DNA from: an uncultured Mobiluncus sp.
Lineage (GTDB): Bacteria > Actinomycetota > Actinomycetes > Actinomycetales > Actinomycetaceae
Length of the DNA: 64,000 nt
Assembly: GCF_947087965.1 (NCBI RefSeq)
Contig: NZ_CAMUES010000003.1
Location: 124,001-188,000 of the forward strand
Direction: 5' to 3'
Position numbers and translations under genes: made by a program. The stretch's first letter is position 1. The number at the start of each line of letters is the position of its first letter. The notes under the pieces are model-generated. The model made no database searches and had not been told where the DNA came from. It saw only the letters and a program-made list of their open reading frames with translations. Positions 17,463 to 26,181 of the stretch are shown here, one piece after another.

Positions 17463-17492
17463 TGGGGCGCCTCGGTATACCGAAGCGCCCCA
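17463..17492. terminator. Palindromic terminator between convergent genes
   Basis: A 15-bp arm TGGGGCGCCTCGGTA with its complement, one mismatch and no loop. It lies between the small basic protein gene and gpmA, which converge. Confidence 0.65.
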
Positions 17493-17509
17493 CATATGTT
17501 TAAATTGAA

Positions 17510-18244
17510 CTATTTGCCTTGGTTAGCCACCGCTTTGATGGCGTCGGCAGCCGCGTCCGGATCCAGGTAGCGGCCGTGGGCGACAGGCTTGAAGTCCTCA
17601 CCCAGCTCGTAGTACAGCGGAATCCCGGTGGGAATGTTCAGGCCTGAAATCTCATCATCGCTGATGGAATCCAGGTGCTTTACAATGGCGCGCAGCGAGT
17701 TGCCGTGAGCCGCCACCATGACGGTCTTGCCGGTCTTAAGGTCGGGGATGACCGCGTCACTCCAGTAGGGCAAAGCGCGTTCCAGCACGTCCTTGAGACA
17801 TTCCGAACGCGGAATCGGCTCGCCTGTGTAACGCGGATCGGCGTCCTGGCTGAACTCGGAACCGAGCTCAATCTGGGGCGGCGGCACGTCATAGGACCGA
17901 CGCCACTGCATGAACAGGTCCTCGCCATATTCGTCACGGATAGCCTTTTTGTTCAAGCCCTGCAAGGCGCCGTAGTGCCGTTCGTTCAGCCTCCACGAGC
18001 GGCGCACGGGAATCCAGTGCCGGTCGCACGCGTCTAACGCCAGGTTGGCGGTCATAATCGCGCGGCGCAGCAGGGAGGTGTGCAGGACATCAGGCAGGAT
18101 GCCTTCCTTTTTAAGTAGTTCGCCGCCGCGGGTAGCTTCGGCGCGGCCCTTTTCGCTCAAAGGCACGTCAACCCATCCGGTGAACAGGTTTTTTGCATTC
18201 CATTCGCTCTCGCCGTGGCGGAGCAGCACAAGTTTGTACGTCAT
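17510..18244 (-). CDS. gpmA: 2,3-bisphosphoglycerate-dependent phosphoglycerate mutase
   Basis: Glycolytic enzyme interconverting 3- and 2-phosphoglycerate through a phosphohistidine. The motif LLRHGESEWN (catalytic His10) is at the N-terminus and the second histidine is in VAAHGNSLRA near residue 180. 244 residues, typical. The open frame starts at 18310, but MTYKLVLLRHGES at 18244 is the family start and has GGAAG 9 nt upstream. Monocistronic between the azlD gene and a shared terminator. Confidence 0.96.
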   Translation of the reverse strand: MTYKLVLLRHGESEWNAKNLFTGWVDVPLSEKGRAEATRGGELLKKEGILPDVLHTSLLRRAIMTANLALDACDRHWIPVRRSWRLNERHYGALQGLNKKAIRDEYGEDLFMQWRRSYDVPPPQIELGSEFSQDADPRYTGEPIPRSECLKDVLERALPYWSDAVIPDLKTGKTVMVAAHGNSLRAIVKHLDSISDDEISGLNIPTGIPLYYELGEDFKPVAHGRYLDPDAAADAIKAVANQGK

Positions 18245-18325
18245 AGTTTCATTCTTCCACAGGCCTTTGTCCGTCATAGGGCTTTTGGTCCCGGTTTTCT
18301 GGTGTGCCACGCCATTGGTGAGTGT

Positions 18326-18649
18326 TCACGAAAGGGTGGGCAAGAACCCTGGTGCGACCTCGCAAATCCACACCGTCAGTGCCGCGGCGACGGCCACAAC
18401 GAACAGCGACTGACCTCGCCACGACAGCGCCAGAGCCACCCCAATGCCCAACACTGCGGAAATCAGGGAACCGGTCGAGAGGAACGCGGCGGGAATAATC
18501 ATCGCGGCCAGCACCGCCCACGGCACGTAGTACAGGAAAGAATTAATCCAAGGAGACTTGATGTCTCGGCGCAACAACAGCAACGGTAAGACTCGCAAAG
18601 CATAGGTGACCAGTGCAGTCACCAGGATAGCTGTGGCCAGGTAGCTCAT
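18326..18649 (-). CDS. azlD: Branched-chain amino acid transport protein AzlD
   Basis: Small membrane protein of 107 residues with four hydrophobic segments. It has the AzlD pattern: TYALRVLPLLLLRR near the start and NSFLYYVPWAVLAAMIIPA in the middle. With AzlC it forms a branched-chain amino acid exporter. Its ATG overlaps the azlC stop by 4 bp, so the pair is translationally coupled behind cysS. Confidence 0.88.
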   Translation of the reverse strand: MSYLATAILVTALVTYALRVLPLLLLRRDIKSPWINSFLYYVPWAVLAAMIIPAAFLSTGSLISAVLGIGVALALSWRGQSLFVVAVAAALTVWICEVAPGFLPTLS

Positions 18650-19404
18650 AGTTCCCCCGCTTTCCCCGCTTCATCGCCGGACAGTTCCGGGACGGTTGCC
18701 GCCTGACGATGTGGAAAGAACGTCGCTCCGAGCCCCGCGGCCACCAGGGTGGCAAGAATGATGCGCCAGCCGGAGGACAGCTGGGATACGACCGGGGCAA
18801 AAGCGAGAGCAGCCGAAGTCCCCGCCGCGATGGCCACCACCATTTTTACCTGCGAGGACTGTTTAAACGGGGGCATGACGATGGCGATAAACATGGCGTA
18901 AAGCAAAATTCCCGCCGCGTTTTCCACCGCTTTGGGCAGCGCCGCACCCACATATGCTCCGACCAGGGTGCCTGACACCCAGCCCAGAATCGGCAGAATC
19001 ATCGAACCCAGATAATGCGCGAAACCCACGTGAGTCCGCCCGATGTTGATGGCGTAAATCTCGTCCGTGACCCCCAGCGCCATCACCATCCGCTTGAGGC
19101 TGCCGACTGGGCGGGGATTCGTACTGGTCAGGCGCTGGGACAGGGAAGTACTCATCAGCAGGTAACGCAGGTTCACCAGCGCCGTGGTTACGGCCAGTTC
19201 CACCAGACCGCCCTGGGCAGCGATGATGGTAGTGCCAGCAAACTGGCCGGTAGAGGACACATTGGTCAGGGAAAAGACGGCCGAGGACAGAGGCGGCAGC
19301 TTGCCTTGTGCCCAATACATACCGATGGCGATAGAAACCGCGAAATAGCCCAGCCCGATAGGAAGTCCCGCCTTGATTCCCGCGGTAAAGTCGTGTTTTG
19401 CCAC
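18646..19404 (-). CDS. azlC: Branched-chain amino acid exporter subunit AzlC
   Basis: Large subunit of the AzlCD permease, 252 residues with about seven hydrophobic segments. The family motif is at the N-terminus (GIKAGLPIGLGYFAVSIAIGM), followed by TSLSQRL and GVTDEIYAIN. Start GTG at 19404, 21 bp after the cysS stop, so it probably shares the cysS message. A role in exporting isoleucine, leucine, valine or methionine is inferred from the family. Confidence 0.9.
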   Translation of the reverse strand: MAKHDFTAGIKAGLPIGLGYFAVSIAIGMYWAQGKLPPLSSAVFSLTNVSSTGQFAGTTIIAAQGGLVELAVTTALVNLRYLLMSTSLSQRLTSTNPRPVGSLKRMVMALGVTDEIYAINIGRTHVGFAHYLGSMILPILGWVSGTLVGAYVGAALPKAVENAAGILLYAMFIAIVMPPFKQSSQVKMVVAIAAGTSAALAFAPVVSQLSSGWRIILATLVAAGLGATFFPHRQAATVPELSGDEAGKAGEL

Positions 19405-19425
19405 AGTTTGACCTGCTTTACGGGG

Positions 19426-20946
19426 CTAACCGAACGTGACCGAGCCGCACTGAGCCCCAGCGGGGGTGTCCACCACCGGAGCGACGTGGGCTTGCAACAG
19501 GTCGCGAATCGAGTCGGCACGGTCCCAATCCCGCTGGGCTTTCGCGTCAGCACGCTGCTTCAAAAGGGCGGTGACCAGTGCTTCCAAGGTATCGTTCGGG
19601 GCCTGCGCGGTGTCTGGGGTGGCGCCGGGAGTCTCGGTTGCGGGTGTTGGCGTGGCCCAAGCCGGGTCGGCTGGGTCCAAACCGAACACGTCCAGCATGG
19701 CACGCATTTGCAAGGCGGCCTGCTGAGCTGCAGGCGTGTCCCCGCTGACCAAGGCCGCTTTGCCGGTTTTCAGGGTGCGGTGCAACGCCGGGAGGGCACC
19801 GGGAACATTCAGGTCATCGTCCAAAGCCGCCACAAAGTCATCGGGTAACTCGACCGCGGCCAGTTCGCGTTGCCGAGCAAGGTCTGGCTCGACATCACCA
19901 TAGATATTGCAAACCTCAGAAGCCACCGCCTCCGCCGGAGCCGACCGCGGAACTTGCTGGAGGAAACTGGTGAATTTCTCCCACAACAAAGCCGCCTGTT
20001 TCAAGGAATCTTCGGAGTATTCCAGATTCGTGCGATAGTGCGTGGTTACCACGGACATCCGCACCACCGCTGGATCCCAATCCTCCAACAGGCGGCGCAC
20101 CCCGACCACGTTACCGACCGACTTCGACATTTTTTCGCCCTTCAGCGTCAGCCAGGCGTTATGCATCCAGTAGCGGGCAAATCCCCAGCCCGCTCCGTGA
20201 GACTGCGCCATCTCGTTTTCATGATGGGGAAAGCGCAGGTCGAGCCCTCCGCCGTGAATGTCGAACGTGTCGCCCAGGTAAGCCTGGCTCATGGCGGAGC
20301 ATTCCAGGTGCCAGCCGGGACGTCCGCGTCCCCAGGGCGCGTCCCAAGCCGCATCGGCGGGTTCGTCGTCTTTTGCGGCTTTCCACAAGGCAAAATCACG
20401 AGGGTCGCGTTTGCCCGCCTCGGTGGCGGTGTCGATTTGGGATTCGTCCTCGGTAGAAGCGAGTTCGCTGACCGGCTGGTTCGTCAGCGCGCCATAGTCC
20501 GGCAGGGACGTCACCGAGAAATACACGTTGCCGTTCGCGTCGCTGTAGGCGTGACCGCGCTCGAGCAAGCGTTCAATCAGCGCAATCTGTTGGGGAATAT
20601 GCCCGGTGGCGTGTGGAGTCACGGTTGGAGGCACGGTGTTCAAAGCCCGGTAAGCAAAGTCGAATTCCCGCTCGAAATGGGCCGCCAGCTCCCACCACGG
20701 CACGCCGGCGGCGGCTGATTTAGCCAAAATCTTGTCGTCAATATCGGTGACGTTGCGCACGTAAGTCACCGTGTATCCCTGCCGACGCAGCCAGCGTACC
20801 AGCACGTCAAAGTTCAGTGCGGCGCGCAAATGTCCCAGATGCGGAGCCCCCTGCACTGTCGGTCCGCACAGATAGAGCCCCACCTTTCCCGGCGTGACCG
20901 GCTCAAAGTCGCGGACTTCATGCGTGGCGGAATCAAAAATCTTCAT
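19426..20946 (-). CDS. cysS: Cysteinyl-tRNA synthetase
   Basis: Class I aminoacyl-tRNA synthetase charging tRNA-Cys. It has the zinc/cysteine-binding LCGPTVQGAPHLGHLRA region holding the HIGH-type motif (HLGH), the HHENEMAQS motif and KMSKS in GEKMSKSVGN. 506 residues; a Pro/Ala/Thr-rich insert of about 30 residues occurs near 430. In actinobacteria cysS sits in the carD-ispD-ispF-cysS-rlmB neighbourhood, consistent with rlmB just upstream here. No Shine-Dalgarno site; TAGACT lies 6 nt before the ATG, suggesting a leaderless mRNA. Confidence 0.97.
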   Translation of the reverse strand: MKIFDSATHEVRDFEPVTPGKVGLYLCGPTVQGAPHLGHLRAALNFDVLVRWLRRQGYTVTYVRNVTDIDDKILAKSAAAGVPWWELAAHFEREFDFAYRALNTVPPTVTPHATGHIPQQIALIERLLERGHAYSDANGNVYFSVTSLPDYGALTNQPVSELASTEDESQIDTATEAGKRDPRDFALWKAAKDDEPADAAWDAPWGRGRPGWHLECSAMSQAYLGDTFDIHGGGLDLRFPHHENEMAQSHGAGWGFARYWMHNAWLTLKGEKMSKSVGNVVGVRRLLEDWDPAVVRMSVVTTHYRTNLEYSEDSLKQAALLWEKFTSFLQQVPRSAPAEAVASEVCNIYGDVEPDLARQRELAAVELPDDFVAALDDDLNVPGALPALHRTLKTGKAALVSGDTPAAQQAALQMRAMLDVFGLDPADPAWATPTPATETPGATPDTAQAPNDTLEALVTALLKQRADAKAQRDWDRADSIRDLLQAHVAPVVDTPAGAQCGSVTFG

Positions 20947-20952
20947 GAGCTA

Positions 20953-20958
20953 AGTCTA
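20953..20958 (-). promoter_or_regulatory. -10 box TAGACT, 6 nt before cysS ATG
   Basis: TAGACT-TAGCTC-ATG on the minus strand, with no purine-rich ribosome site between; leaderless start predicted. Confidence 0.6.
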
Positions 20959-20996
20959 CTGGCTCGGTTGGGCTTGGGGCAGTAATCGTGCAAATG

Positions 20997-21121
20997 CACG
21001 AATGACCAATCGTAAAAGAGATTTTTGGGTTTGTCCGGGCCTCTGAGGTACAAAATCACAGGTAAAACTGATTTTGATTTGAGGCGTTCGTCTCGAAGCG
21101 CAGTGAAATCGGTCATTCGTG
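20997..21121. repeat. 125-bp segment bounded by inverted repeats, copy 2
   Basis: Left end CACGAATGACC is the exact complement of the right end GGTCATTCGTG. The right-hand 21 bp (21101-21121) are identical to those of the segment at 11987-12110. It lies between cysS and rlmB, upstream of the predicted cysS promoter. Confidence 0.5.
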
Positions 21122-21156
21122 TCAGGTAAACCCCACACCCGGGACAATCCGCTCGT

Positions 21157-22125
21157 CTAGCCGCGCAGGGCAGCGATTTGGTACAGGGCGATGCCGGTGG
21201 CGACAGCGGCGTTCAGGGATTCCATGCGTTTATCAATCGGGATGGACACAATCTGGTCGCAGGTTTCGCGCACCAGCCGGGAAATCCCTTTGCCTTCGGA
21301 GCCGGTCACGACCACCAGGGGCTGATCTGCCAGGGTCAAAGCGGGCAAATCCACTTCTCCCCCGCCGTCCAAGCCGATAGCGAACGCCCCCTCCGCCTGC
21401 AGCTGCTGCAGAGCATGAGTCAAGTTCCGCGCTTTGGCGACTGGCACAATCGCCGCCGCCCCCGCCGAAACTTTCCATACGGCCGCGGTGACGGAAGCCG
21501 AACGATGCTCGCCAATGATGACCCCGTCAGCTCCGAACGCCGCTGCGGAACGCAGCGTCGCCCCCAGGTTGTGCGGGTCGGTGACCTGGTCTAACACAAT
21601 GAACAAGGGGGGACGCTGCGGCTCGGATTTGGCCCGAGTCACCGCCCGGTCCCACAAATCCATGACTTCGGCGTATTCGTAAGCAGCGATTTCCGCCGCG
21701 ATTCCCTGATGGGTTCCCCCCGCGGTGATGCGATCCAGGTCGGCGGGGGAGCATTCACGCAGCTCCGCCCCCGAAGCGGCCCCACGCTGTACCACTTTGG
21801 ACAGGCGCTCGTCTTTCATGAGCGTGGCGGAAACGAACAGGCGCTTCAGTGGCACTCCGGCCGCGGCGGCTTCGACTACCGGGTTGCGTCCGAAAATGAT
21901 TTCGCTGTCCGTAGCGGTTGCGGGCCGGTACTTGTTTTTCGCCGCCGCTCGCTGGGTTACCCCCGAGGTATGGGTGGCTTTGCGTTCCGCCTCCAGACGG
22001 TCGCGATAGGCCTGGTGGTAGGGGCGATTGACGGCCTTCGGGGTCGGCCCTTTGCCTTTTAAGCGATGTCGGCGGACCCCGCCGCTGCCTTTCGGGGCGT
22101 GTGAAGCAGATTTCTTTGGACTCAT
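21157..22125 (-). CDS. rlmB: 23S rRNA 2'-O-ribose methyltransferase, RlmB/TrmH type
   Basis: SpoU-family SPOUT enzyme that methylates a ribose 2'-hydroxyl in 23S rRNA (guanosine 2251 in RlmB). The three SPOUT motifs are present: LDQVTDPHNLGATLRSA, VVTGSEGKGISRL and IPIDKRMESLNAAVATGIALY. A substrate-binding domain precedes it (EIIFGRNPVVEAA). The basic N-terminal extension of about 75 residues (KGSGGVRRHRLKGKGP) is common in actinobacterial versions. The start is uncertain: ATG at 22125 or 22134 both fit. It belongs to the cysS neighbourhood. Confidence 0.92.
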   Translation of the reverse strand: MSPKKSASHAPKGSGGVRRHRLKGKGPTPKAVNRPYHQAYRDRLEAERKATHTSGVTQRAAAKNKYRPATATDSEIIFGRNPVVEAAAAGVPLKRLFVSATLMKDERLSKVVQRGAASGAELRECSPADLDRITAGGTHQGIAAEIAAYEYAEVMDLWDRAVTRAKSEPQRPPLFIVLDQVTDPHNLGATLRSAAAFGADGVIIGEHRSASVTAAVWKVSAGAAAIVPVAKARNLTHALQQLQAEGAFAIGLDGGGEVDLPALTLADQPLVVVTGSEGKGISRLVRETCDQIVSIPIDKRMESLNAAVATGIALYQIAALRG

Positions 22126-22193
22126 GCCGACCATTTTACCCAACGTGTTTTTGCCGGGCGCAAACTCGCGGTGTTCCCGGGGTGGGCAGGTCG

Positions 22194-22748
22194 TTAGCGC
22201 TGGTTAGAATCCGAGCCGGAGCGGGTGTTGTCTGAATCTTCGGAGGTGTCAGCGGCGCGCTGCTCCAGCTCGTCGAGCAGGTCACGAATTTCCGAACGCA
22301 CAAAATCGCGGGTCGCCAGCTCGGACACCGCCAAACGCAGGGCAGCAATTTCTCTGGTTAGGTATTCGGTATCGGCCAAAGTCCGGGCGGCCTGCTGGCG
22401 GTCCTGTTCCGCGATGACCCGGTCGCGGTCGTCCTGCCGGTTTTGCGCAAACATAATGAGCGGCGCAGCGTACGAGGCTTGGGTAGAAAACATCAGGTTT
22501 AACAGGATAAACGGGTAGGGATCCCACGGGTTATCCCCAAGGGATTGGGTCAATATCAGGTTCGCGATAATCCAGACCGCCACGAAAACCGTCATCCACA
22601 AAATGAACTTGGAAGTACCCATGAAGCGGGCGGTACTTTCCGCAACCCGGGTAAACAGCGAACGATCCTGGGCGCCGATTTGGGAGCGGCGCCGGCGTCC
22701 GAACACTCCGCGGCGCCCTTCGGTGGGGGTCTCCAATCCCTTAGACAT
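22194..22748 (-). CDS. DUF1003 membrane protein
   Basis: Membrane protein of 184 residues with two helices (FILWMTVFVAVWIIANLIL and PFILLNLMFSTQASYAAPLIMF), the DUF1003 hallmark. An Arg-rich N-terminus and a charged helical C-terminal region with probable coiled coil follow. Function unknown. It starts inside the end of the MgtE-like gene (8-bp overlap). The same pairing occurs in mycobacteria and other actinobacteria, so a shared role in divalent cation handling is plausible but unproven. Confidence 0.88.
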   Translation of the reverse strand: MSKGLETPTEGRRGVFGRRRRSQIGAQDRSLFTRVAESTARFMGTSKFILWMTVFVAVWIIANLILTQSLGDNPWDPYPFILLNLMFSTQASYAAPLIMFAQNRQDDRDRVIAEQDRQQAARTLADTEYLTREIAALRLAVSELATRDFVRSEIRDLLDELEQRAADTSEDSDNTRSGSDSNQR

Positions 22749-24222
22749 CGGGGCTGACCTCCTTACCTGCCTCTTTACCTATTTCTGGGGGTGTCTGTGG
22801 GTGACGGGCCGAATTTGCCGAGACGGTGCTCATCGGGTGGTGAAGGGCGGGGTCGTCGTCCTCATCGCCGGGAGCGCCTTCCGCATCGTCAGAGGCCAAG
22901 GCCGAAGCAGTGTCTTGTTGCGTTTCCTCGTCTCCGGCGGCGGCTTCGGCTTCCGCAATGGCGGCCTGTTCGGCTTCGGCGCGGTCATCCCACCGCCAGT
23001 CGTCAGGCAGCAGGTGGTCCAAAACGTCGTCGACCGAGACAGCTCCCAGCAGGGAACCGGAGGTGGGCCCCACGACCGGGATAGCTGTCAGGTTGTAGGT
23101 CGCCAGGGTACGCGTCAGGTAGTCTACCGACCGATCCGGGGTCACGGCCTCCAGGTCGGTGTCGACAATGTTTCCTAGCATGATGTGGGGCGGTTCGCGT
23201 AAAGCTCGCTGCAGGTGAACGACCCCGATAAATTTTCCGGTGGGGGTCTCTAGGGGCGGGCGGGCAATCATCGCGATAGCGGCCAGAGCGGGGGGAATGT
23301 CTCGGCGTTGCACGTGCGCCAGCATGGTGGCGACCGTGTCGTCCGGAGCCAGCACCACCGGTTCGGTGGTCATCAGGCCGCCGGCCGTTTCCTCATCGTA
23401 GGCCAGCAAACGCCGCACGTCTTTCGCCTCTTCCGGCTCCATCAGTTCCAGCAGGTTCGCCGCGACTTCCTGCGGTAGTTCAGCCACCAGGTCGGCGGCG
23501 TCGTCAGGCTGCATGACATCCAAAACATCGGCGGCTCGCGCCGGATCCAGGGAGGAAACAATCTTAACCTGATCGTCCTCCTCCAACTCTTCCAGCACAT
23601 CAGCCAAGCGACCGTCGGGCAGCTGGGAAGCGACCGAAAGCATTCGCGAATCGGACAAATCGTGCAGGGCGTCAGCCATATCGGCGGGTTTCATCTCGCC
23701 CAACGTGGCCAGCAGGGAATCCGCCGCTTGATCAGCGCCCCCCACGGTCAAACCGGTGACTTCTTCGATTCCCACATGCAAGGTTTCCCCAAGCCTGGTG
23801 CGGAAAGGACCCCGGCGGGACCGGGCTACGTAAAGTTCAGTGACAGCCCAGGTCCGGTCCTTTTGCCTCTCGATGGCCAAGTCCAGAATCTGAGCCTGAC
23901 CAGAACCGTCCTTTAGCGTCACAACCCGATCCAGCACGTCTTGAATCGCGCAGGTTTCCAAGGGTCGGGCCTGGAAACGGCGCAGGTTTACCAGCCCGGT
24001 CGTAATGACGGCACCGGATTTGATGGCAGTGACCCGGGTGATGGGCACGAAAACCCGGTGAGCGCGCGTTACCTCCACCACTAAACCGACAGCGACAGGC
24101 GGCCGACGGTGCAGCAAAACCACCACGTCATAAACTTTTCCCACCGGATCCCCAATGGGATCGAACACGGCGGTTCCCCCTAGGCGTCCCACGAAGACGC
24201 GTTCCACTTCGTCTCTGCTCAC
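22741..24222 (-). CDS. MgtE-like N-domain/CBS protein without membrane part
   Basis: Soluble 493-residue relative of the cytoplasmic half of the MgtE magnesium channel. Order: two PRC-barrel-like segments (VFVGRLGGTAVFDPIGDPVG at the start, then near 110-160), the superhelical MgtE N-domain near 165-270 (repeated LPDGRLADVLEELEEDD, MQPDDAADLVAELP), a CBS pair near 275-405, then an acidic tail. The MgtE membrane domain is absent, so this is a sensor or adaptor rather than a channel. GTG start with TAGGAT exactly 6 nt upstream, suggesting a leaderless message. It overlaps the DUF1003 gene. Confidence 0.9.
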   Translation of the reverse strand: MSRDEVERVFVGRLGGTAVFDPIGDPVGKVYDVVVLLHRRPPVAVGLVVEVTRAHRVFVPITRVTAIKSGAVITTGLVNLRRFQARPLETCAIQDVLDRVVTLKDGSGQAQILDLAIERQKDRTWAVTELYVARSRRGPFRTRLGETLHVGIEEVTGLTVGGADQAADSLLATLGEMKPADMADALHDLSDSRMLSVASQLPDGRLADVLEELEEDDQVKIVSSLDPARAADVLDVMQPDDAADLVAELPQEVAANLLELMEPEEAKDVRRLLAYDEETAGGLMTTEPVVLAPDDTVATMLAHVQRRDIPPALAAIAMIARPPLETPTGKFIGVVHLQRALREPPHIMLGNIVDTDLEAVTPDRSVDYLTRTLATYNLTAIPVVGPTSGSLLGAVSVDDVLDHLLPDDWRWDDRAEAEQAAIAEAEAAAGDEETQQDTASALASDDAEGAPGDEDDDPALHHPMSTVSANSARHPQTPPEIGKEAGKEVSPDV

Positions 24223-24228
24223 GTGTAA

Positions 24229-24234
24229 ATCCTA
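24229..24234 (-). promoter_or_regulatory. -10 box TAGGAT, 6 nt before GTG of MgtE-like gene
   Basis: TAGGAT-TTACAC-GTG on the minus strand; leaderless start predicted. Confidence 0.6.
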
Positions 24235-24263
24235 CCTGTTTGTGCCGGTAGCGGTGGGAAACT

Positions 24264-25196
24264 TCACGAGTCGGGGTCGGGCGCGGTGTCCTCAGAAGGA
24301 CGGGGGCGGCGCTTTCCCCACAGGTAGACCACTACGAAAGCGGCCAGCAGCGCCGCGAGCAGCCAGAACAGCCAGTTGGGAATCCCGGAGAGGGTGCGTT
24401 GCACCGCGAACTCCAGATTGGACTGGGCGCTGGCGGACAGCAGAGAAGCAGCCAGACCGCCGGGACCCGACAGCGTCATTATCAGCCCCAACAGGGTTAT
24501 CAACAGTCCGGAAACCAGGTTCCCTACGGTGGAATCCCGACCCAAAACCTTGAGGGGGCGAGGGCGCAGTACCCGATTCGGAATCAGATTCCACAAGAAT
24601 GACAGCACGGCGACCGGGGTAAACATCCCCAGACCGAACGCAAACATAGTAAAGAATCCGGTCACCGGGGAGCCACCGCTGACGCTGAAAGCGAGGATAG
24701 AGCCCAAAATCGGGGCTTGGCAGCCGGTCGCGGCGACCCCGTATGTCAGTCCTAGCAGGAAAATCGCTGCCGGGGAGGTACGTTCGACCGGGGTGTTCAC
24801 ATCCCGCGGTGAGTCGCCCGAAACCGGGTCTCGCCGGGTGGCGCGTTGCGTGGCACGGCGCTGTTTCCACAGCTGCCACCGGCTTTTCAGGCTCCCAAAG
24901 TTCGGTACCGGTAGCGCCAAAGACTGCCACACCCCGAACAGGACGATGATTAGCCCCGCCCACACGGTCAGACCGCGCAGTTTCGCGTTCAGCACCGCTC
25001 CGATGGCACCGAAAGCGGCCCCGGTGGGCAGTAATCCCGCCATAAGCCCCAGGAAAAACACGGCGGTGCGGGACGCCAGTTTCGTCTTTGAGGAAAAAGC
25101 GTAAGAAAAGAATGACGGAATCAGTAGGGCGGAACAGGGCGAAAACAGGGTCAGAATCCCCCCGGCGTACGCCACCGCGAAGGTTACCGAGTCCAT
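24264..25196 (-). CDS. CcdA-like transmembrane electron carrier
   Basis: Polytopic membrane protein of 310 residues of the CcdA/DsbD-beta group, which carries reducing or oxidising equivalents across the membrane through two cysteines. These are in FSPCSALLIPSFF (helix 1) and AATGCQAPILGS (helix 4). A hydrophilic loop rich in Arg separates the two halves. Ribosome site GGAAGG before ATG 25196. It follows a DsbA-like gene by 69 bp on the same strand; the pair probably serves extracytoplasmic thiol redox, as in other actinobacteria. Confidence 0.88.
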   Translation of the reverse strand: MDSVTFAVAYAGGILTLFSPCSALLIPSFFSYAFSSKTKLASRTAVFFLGLMAGLLPTGAAFGAIGAVLNAKLRGLTVWAGLIIVLFGVWQSLALPVPNFGSLKSRWQLWKQRRATQRATRRDPVSGDSPRDVNTPVERTSPAAIFLLGLTYGVAATGCQAPILGSILAFSVSGGSPVTGFFTMFAFGLGMFTPVAVLSFLWNLIPNRVLRPRPLKVLGRDSTVGNLVSGLLITLLGLIMTLSGPGGLAASLLSASAQSNLEFAVQRTLSGIPNWLFWLLAALLAAFVVVYLWGKRRPRPSEDTAPDPDS

Positions 25197-25265
25197 TCCG
25201 CTTCCTTCCCCGCGGGCCTATTCCCCGCAGTGAGTTTGAAAAATGACGTGGCCAGCTGCCAGGAC

Positions 25266-26114
25266 CTACTTTGTGGCCAAGAATTTTTGGTACTCGATAG
25301 AGTGCTCGAAGTACTCAATCGGGTAGGCCCCAGAAATCGTGGAATCCCCCAGCACAAAGAACGGGGTACCGTTGACTCCTACCGAGTGTCCCGAATCGGT
25401 TTCCTCAGAAACGGTAGCTTGGGTTTCCGGGGAGTTTATGTCGGACTTGAATCGTCCCAAGTCGGTGATGCCAACGGATTGGGCAATCTGGATGACCTTG
25501 TTTTCGTCATAAGTGGGGTGTTCGCCTTCGGGTGCGGTCCCGTAGGCGGCCCGCACGAAATCCCACAGTTTGCCCTGTTTCATCGCTGCAATCGAACCCC
25601 GCGCAGCCACGTCGGAACGATACTGATCAGCGAATATCACCATGTTGTGCCATTGAATTTTGAGGGTGCCGTCGTCGACATATTTTTGTAGTTTCGGCAA
25701 CGTATCGTTGCCCCAACTGGTACACATCGGGCAGGAAAAATCGCTCAGAACTGTTAGCGTCACCGGGGCATCGGGTTTCCCTAGGGTGCGTCCGGGCTCA
25801 TCGGCTCCGTCCCGCAGGATTTTCATGGCTTCCAGCCCGCCTTCGTTCGTGACCGAGGAGGCGAAGTCTTGACCGGGGACCAAGCCTGTTTGCGCCACAA
25901 AGTCAGCCACGGCCTTTTGCTCATCGCCCGTAGCGGTGCCGCTGGCCGTCGCAGGTTCGCTGGGGGCGGCTGCCGGGTTGTTTGTACCCGGAGCCGTGGC
26001 TCGCCCCACGAAAAACGCGATAACTAAAAGCACCACAATGGCCAGGACGCCAATAATTTTCAAAGCCCACACATTGGCGGCGCTGCGTTCCACAGATTTG
26101 TCCTTATCGCTCAT
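25266..26114 (-). CDS. DsbA-like membrane-anchored thiol-disulphide oxidoreductase
   Basis: Single-pass membrane protein with a thioredoxin-fold domain outside the cell, 282 residues. A transmembrane anchor (IIGVLAIVVLLVIAFFVG, about 20-38) is followed by a Pro/Ala/Thr linker and the catalytic domain with the CPMC active site near residue 134 and a cis-proline region NGTPFF near 254. This is the layout of actinobacterial MdbA/DsbA enzymes that oxidise exported proteins. GAGGA precedes ATG 26114. The CcdA-like gene is directly downstream. Confidence 0.92.
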   Translation of the reverse strand: MSDKDKSVERSAANVWALKIIGVLAIVVLLVIAFFVGRATAPGTNNPAAAPSEPATASGTATGDEQKAVADFVAQTGLVPGQDFASSVTNEGGLEAMKILRDGADEPGRTLGKPDAPVTLTVLSDFSCPMCTSWGNDTLPKLQKYVDDGTLKIQWHNMVIFADQYRSDVAARGSIAAMKQGKLWDFVRAAYGTAPEGEHPTYDENKVIQIAQSVGITDLGRFKSDINSPETQATVSEETDSGHSVGVNGTPFFVLGDSTISGAYPIEYFEHSIEYQKFLATK

Positions 26115-26181
26115 TGTTCCTCATATTTCCAAATAATTCCTTTAGTCAAGCATAGCGGAAGCCCGGTATGTAGCCGGGCGA

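Noticed and set aside
20947..21156. T-box or other riboswitch upstream of cysS
   Set aside because: No T-box sequence (AGGGTGGNACCGCG) or specifier loop, and the predicted transcript starts at the ATG.
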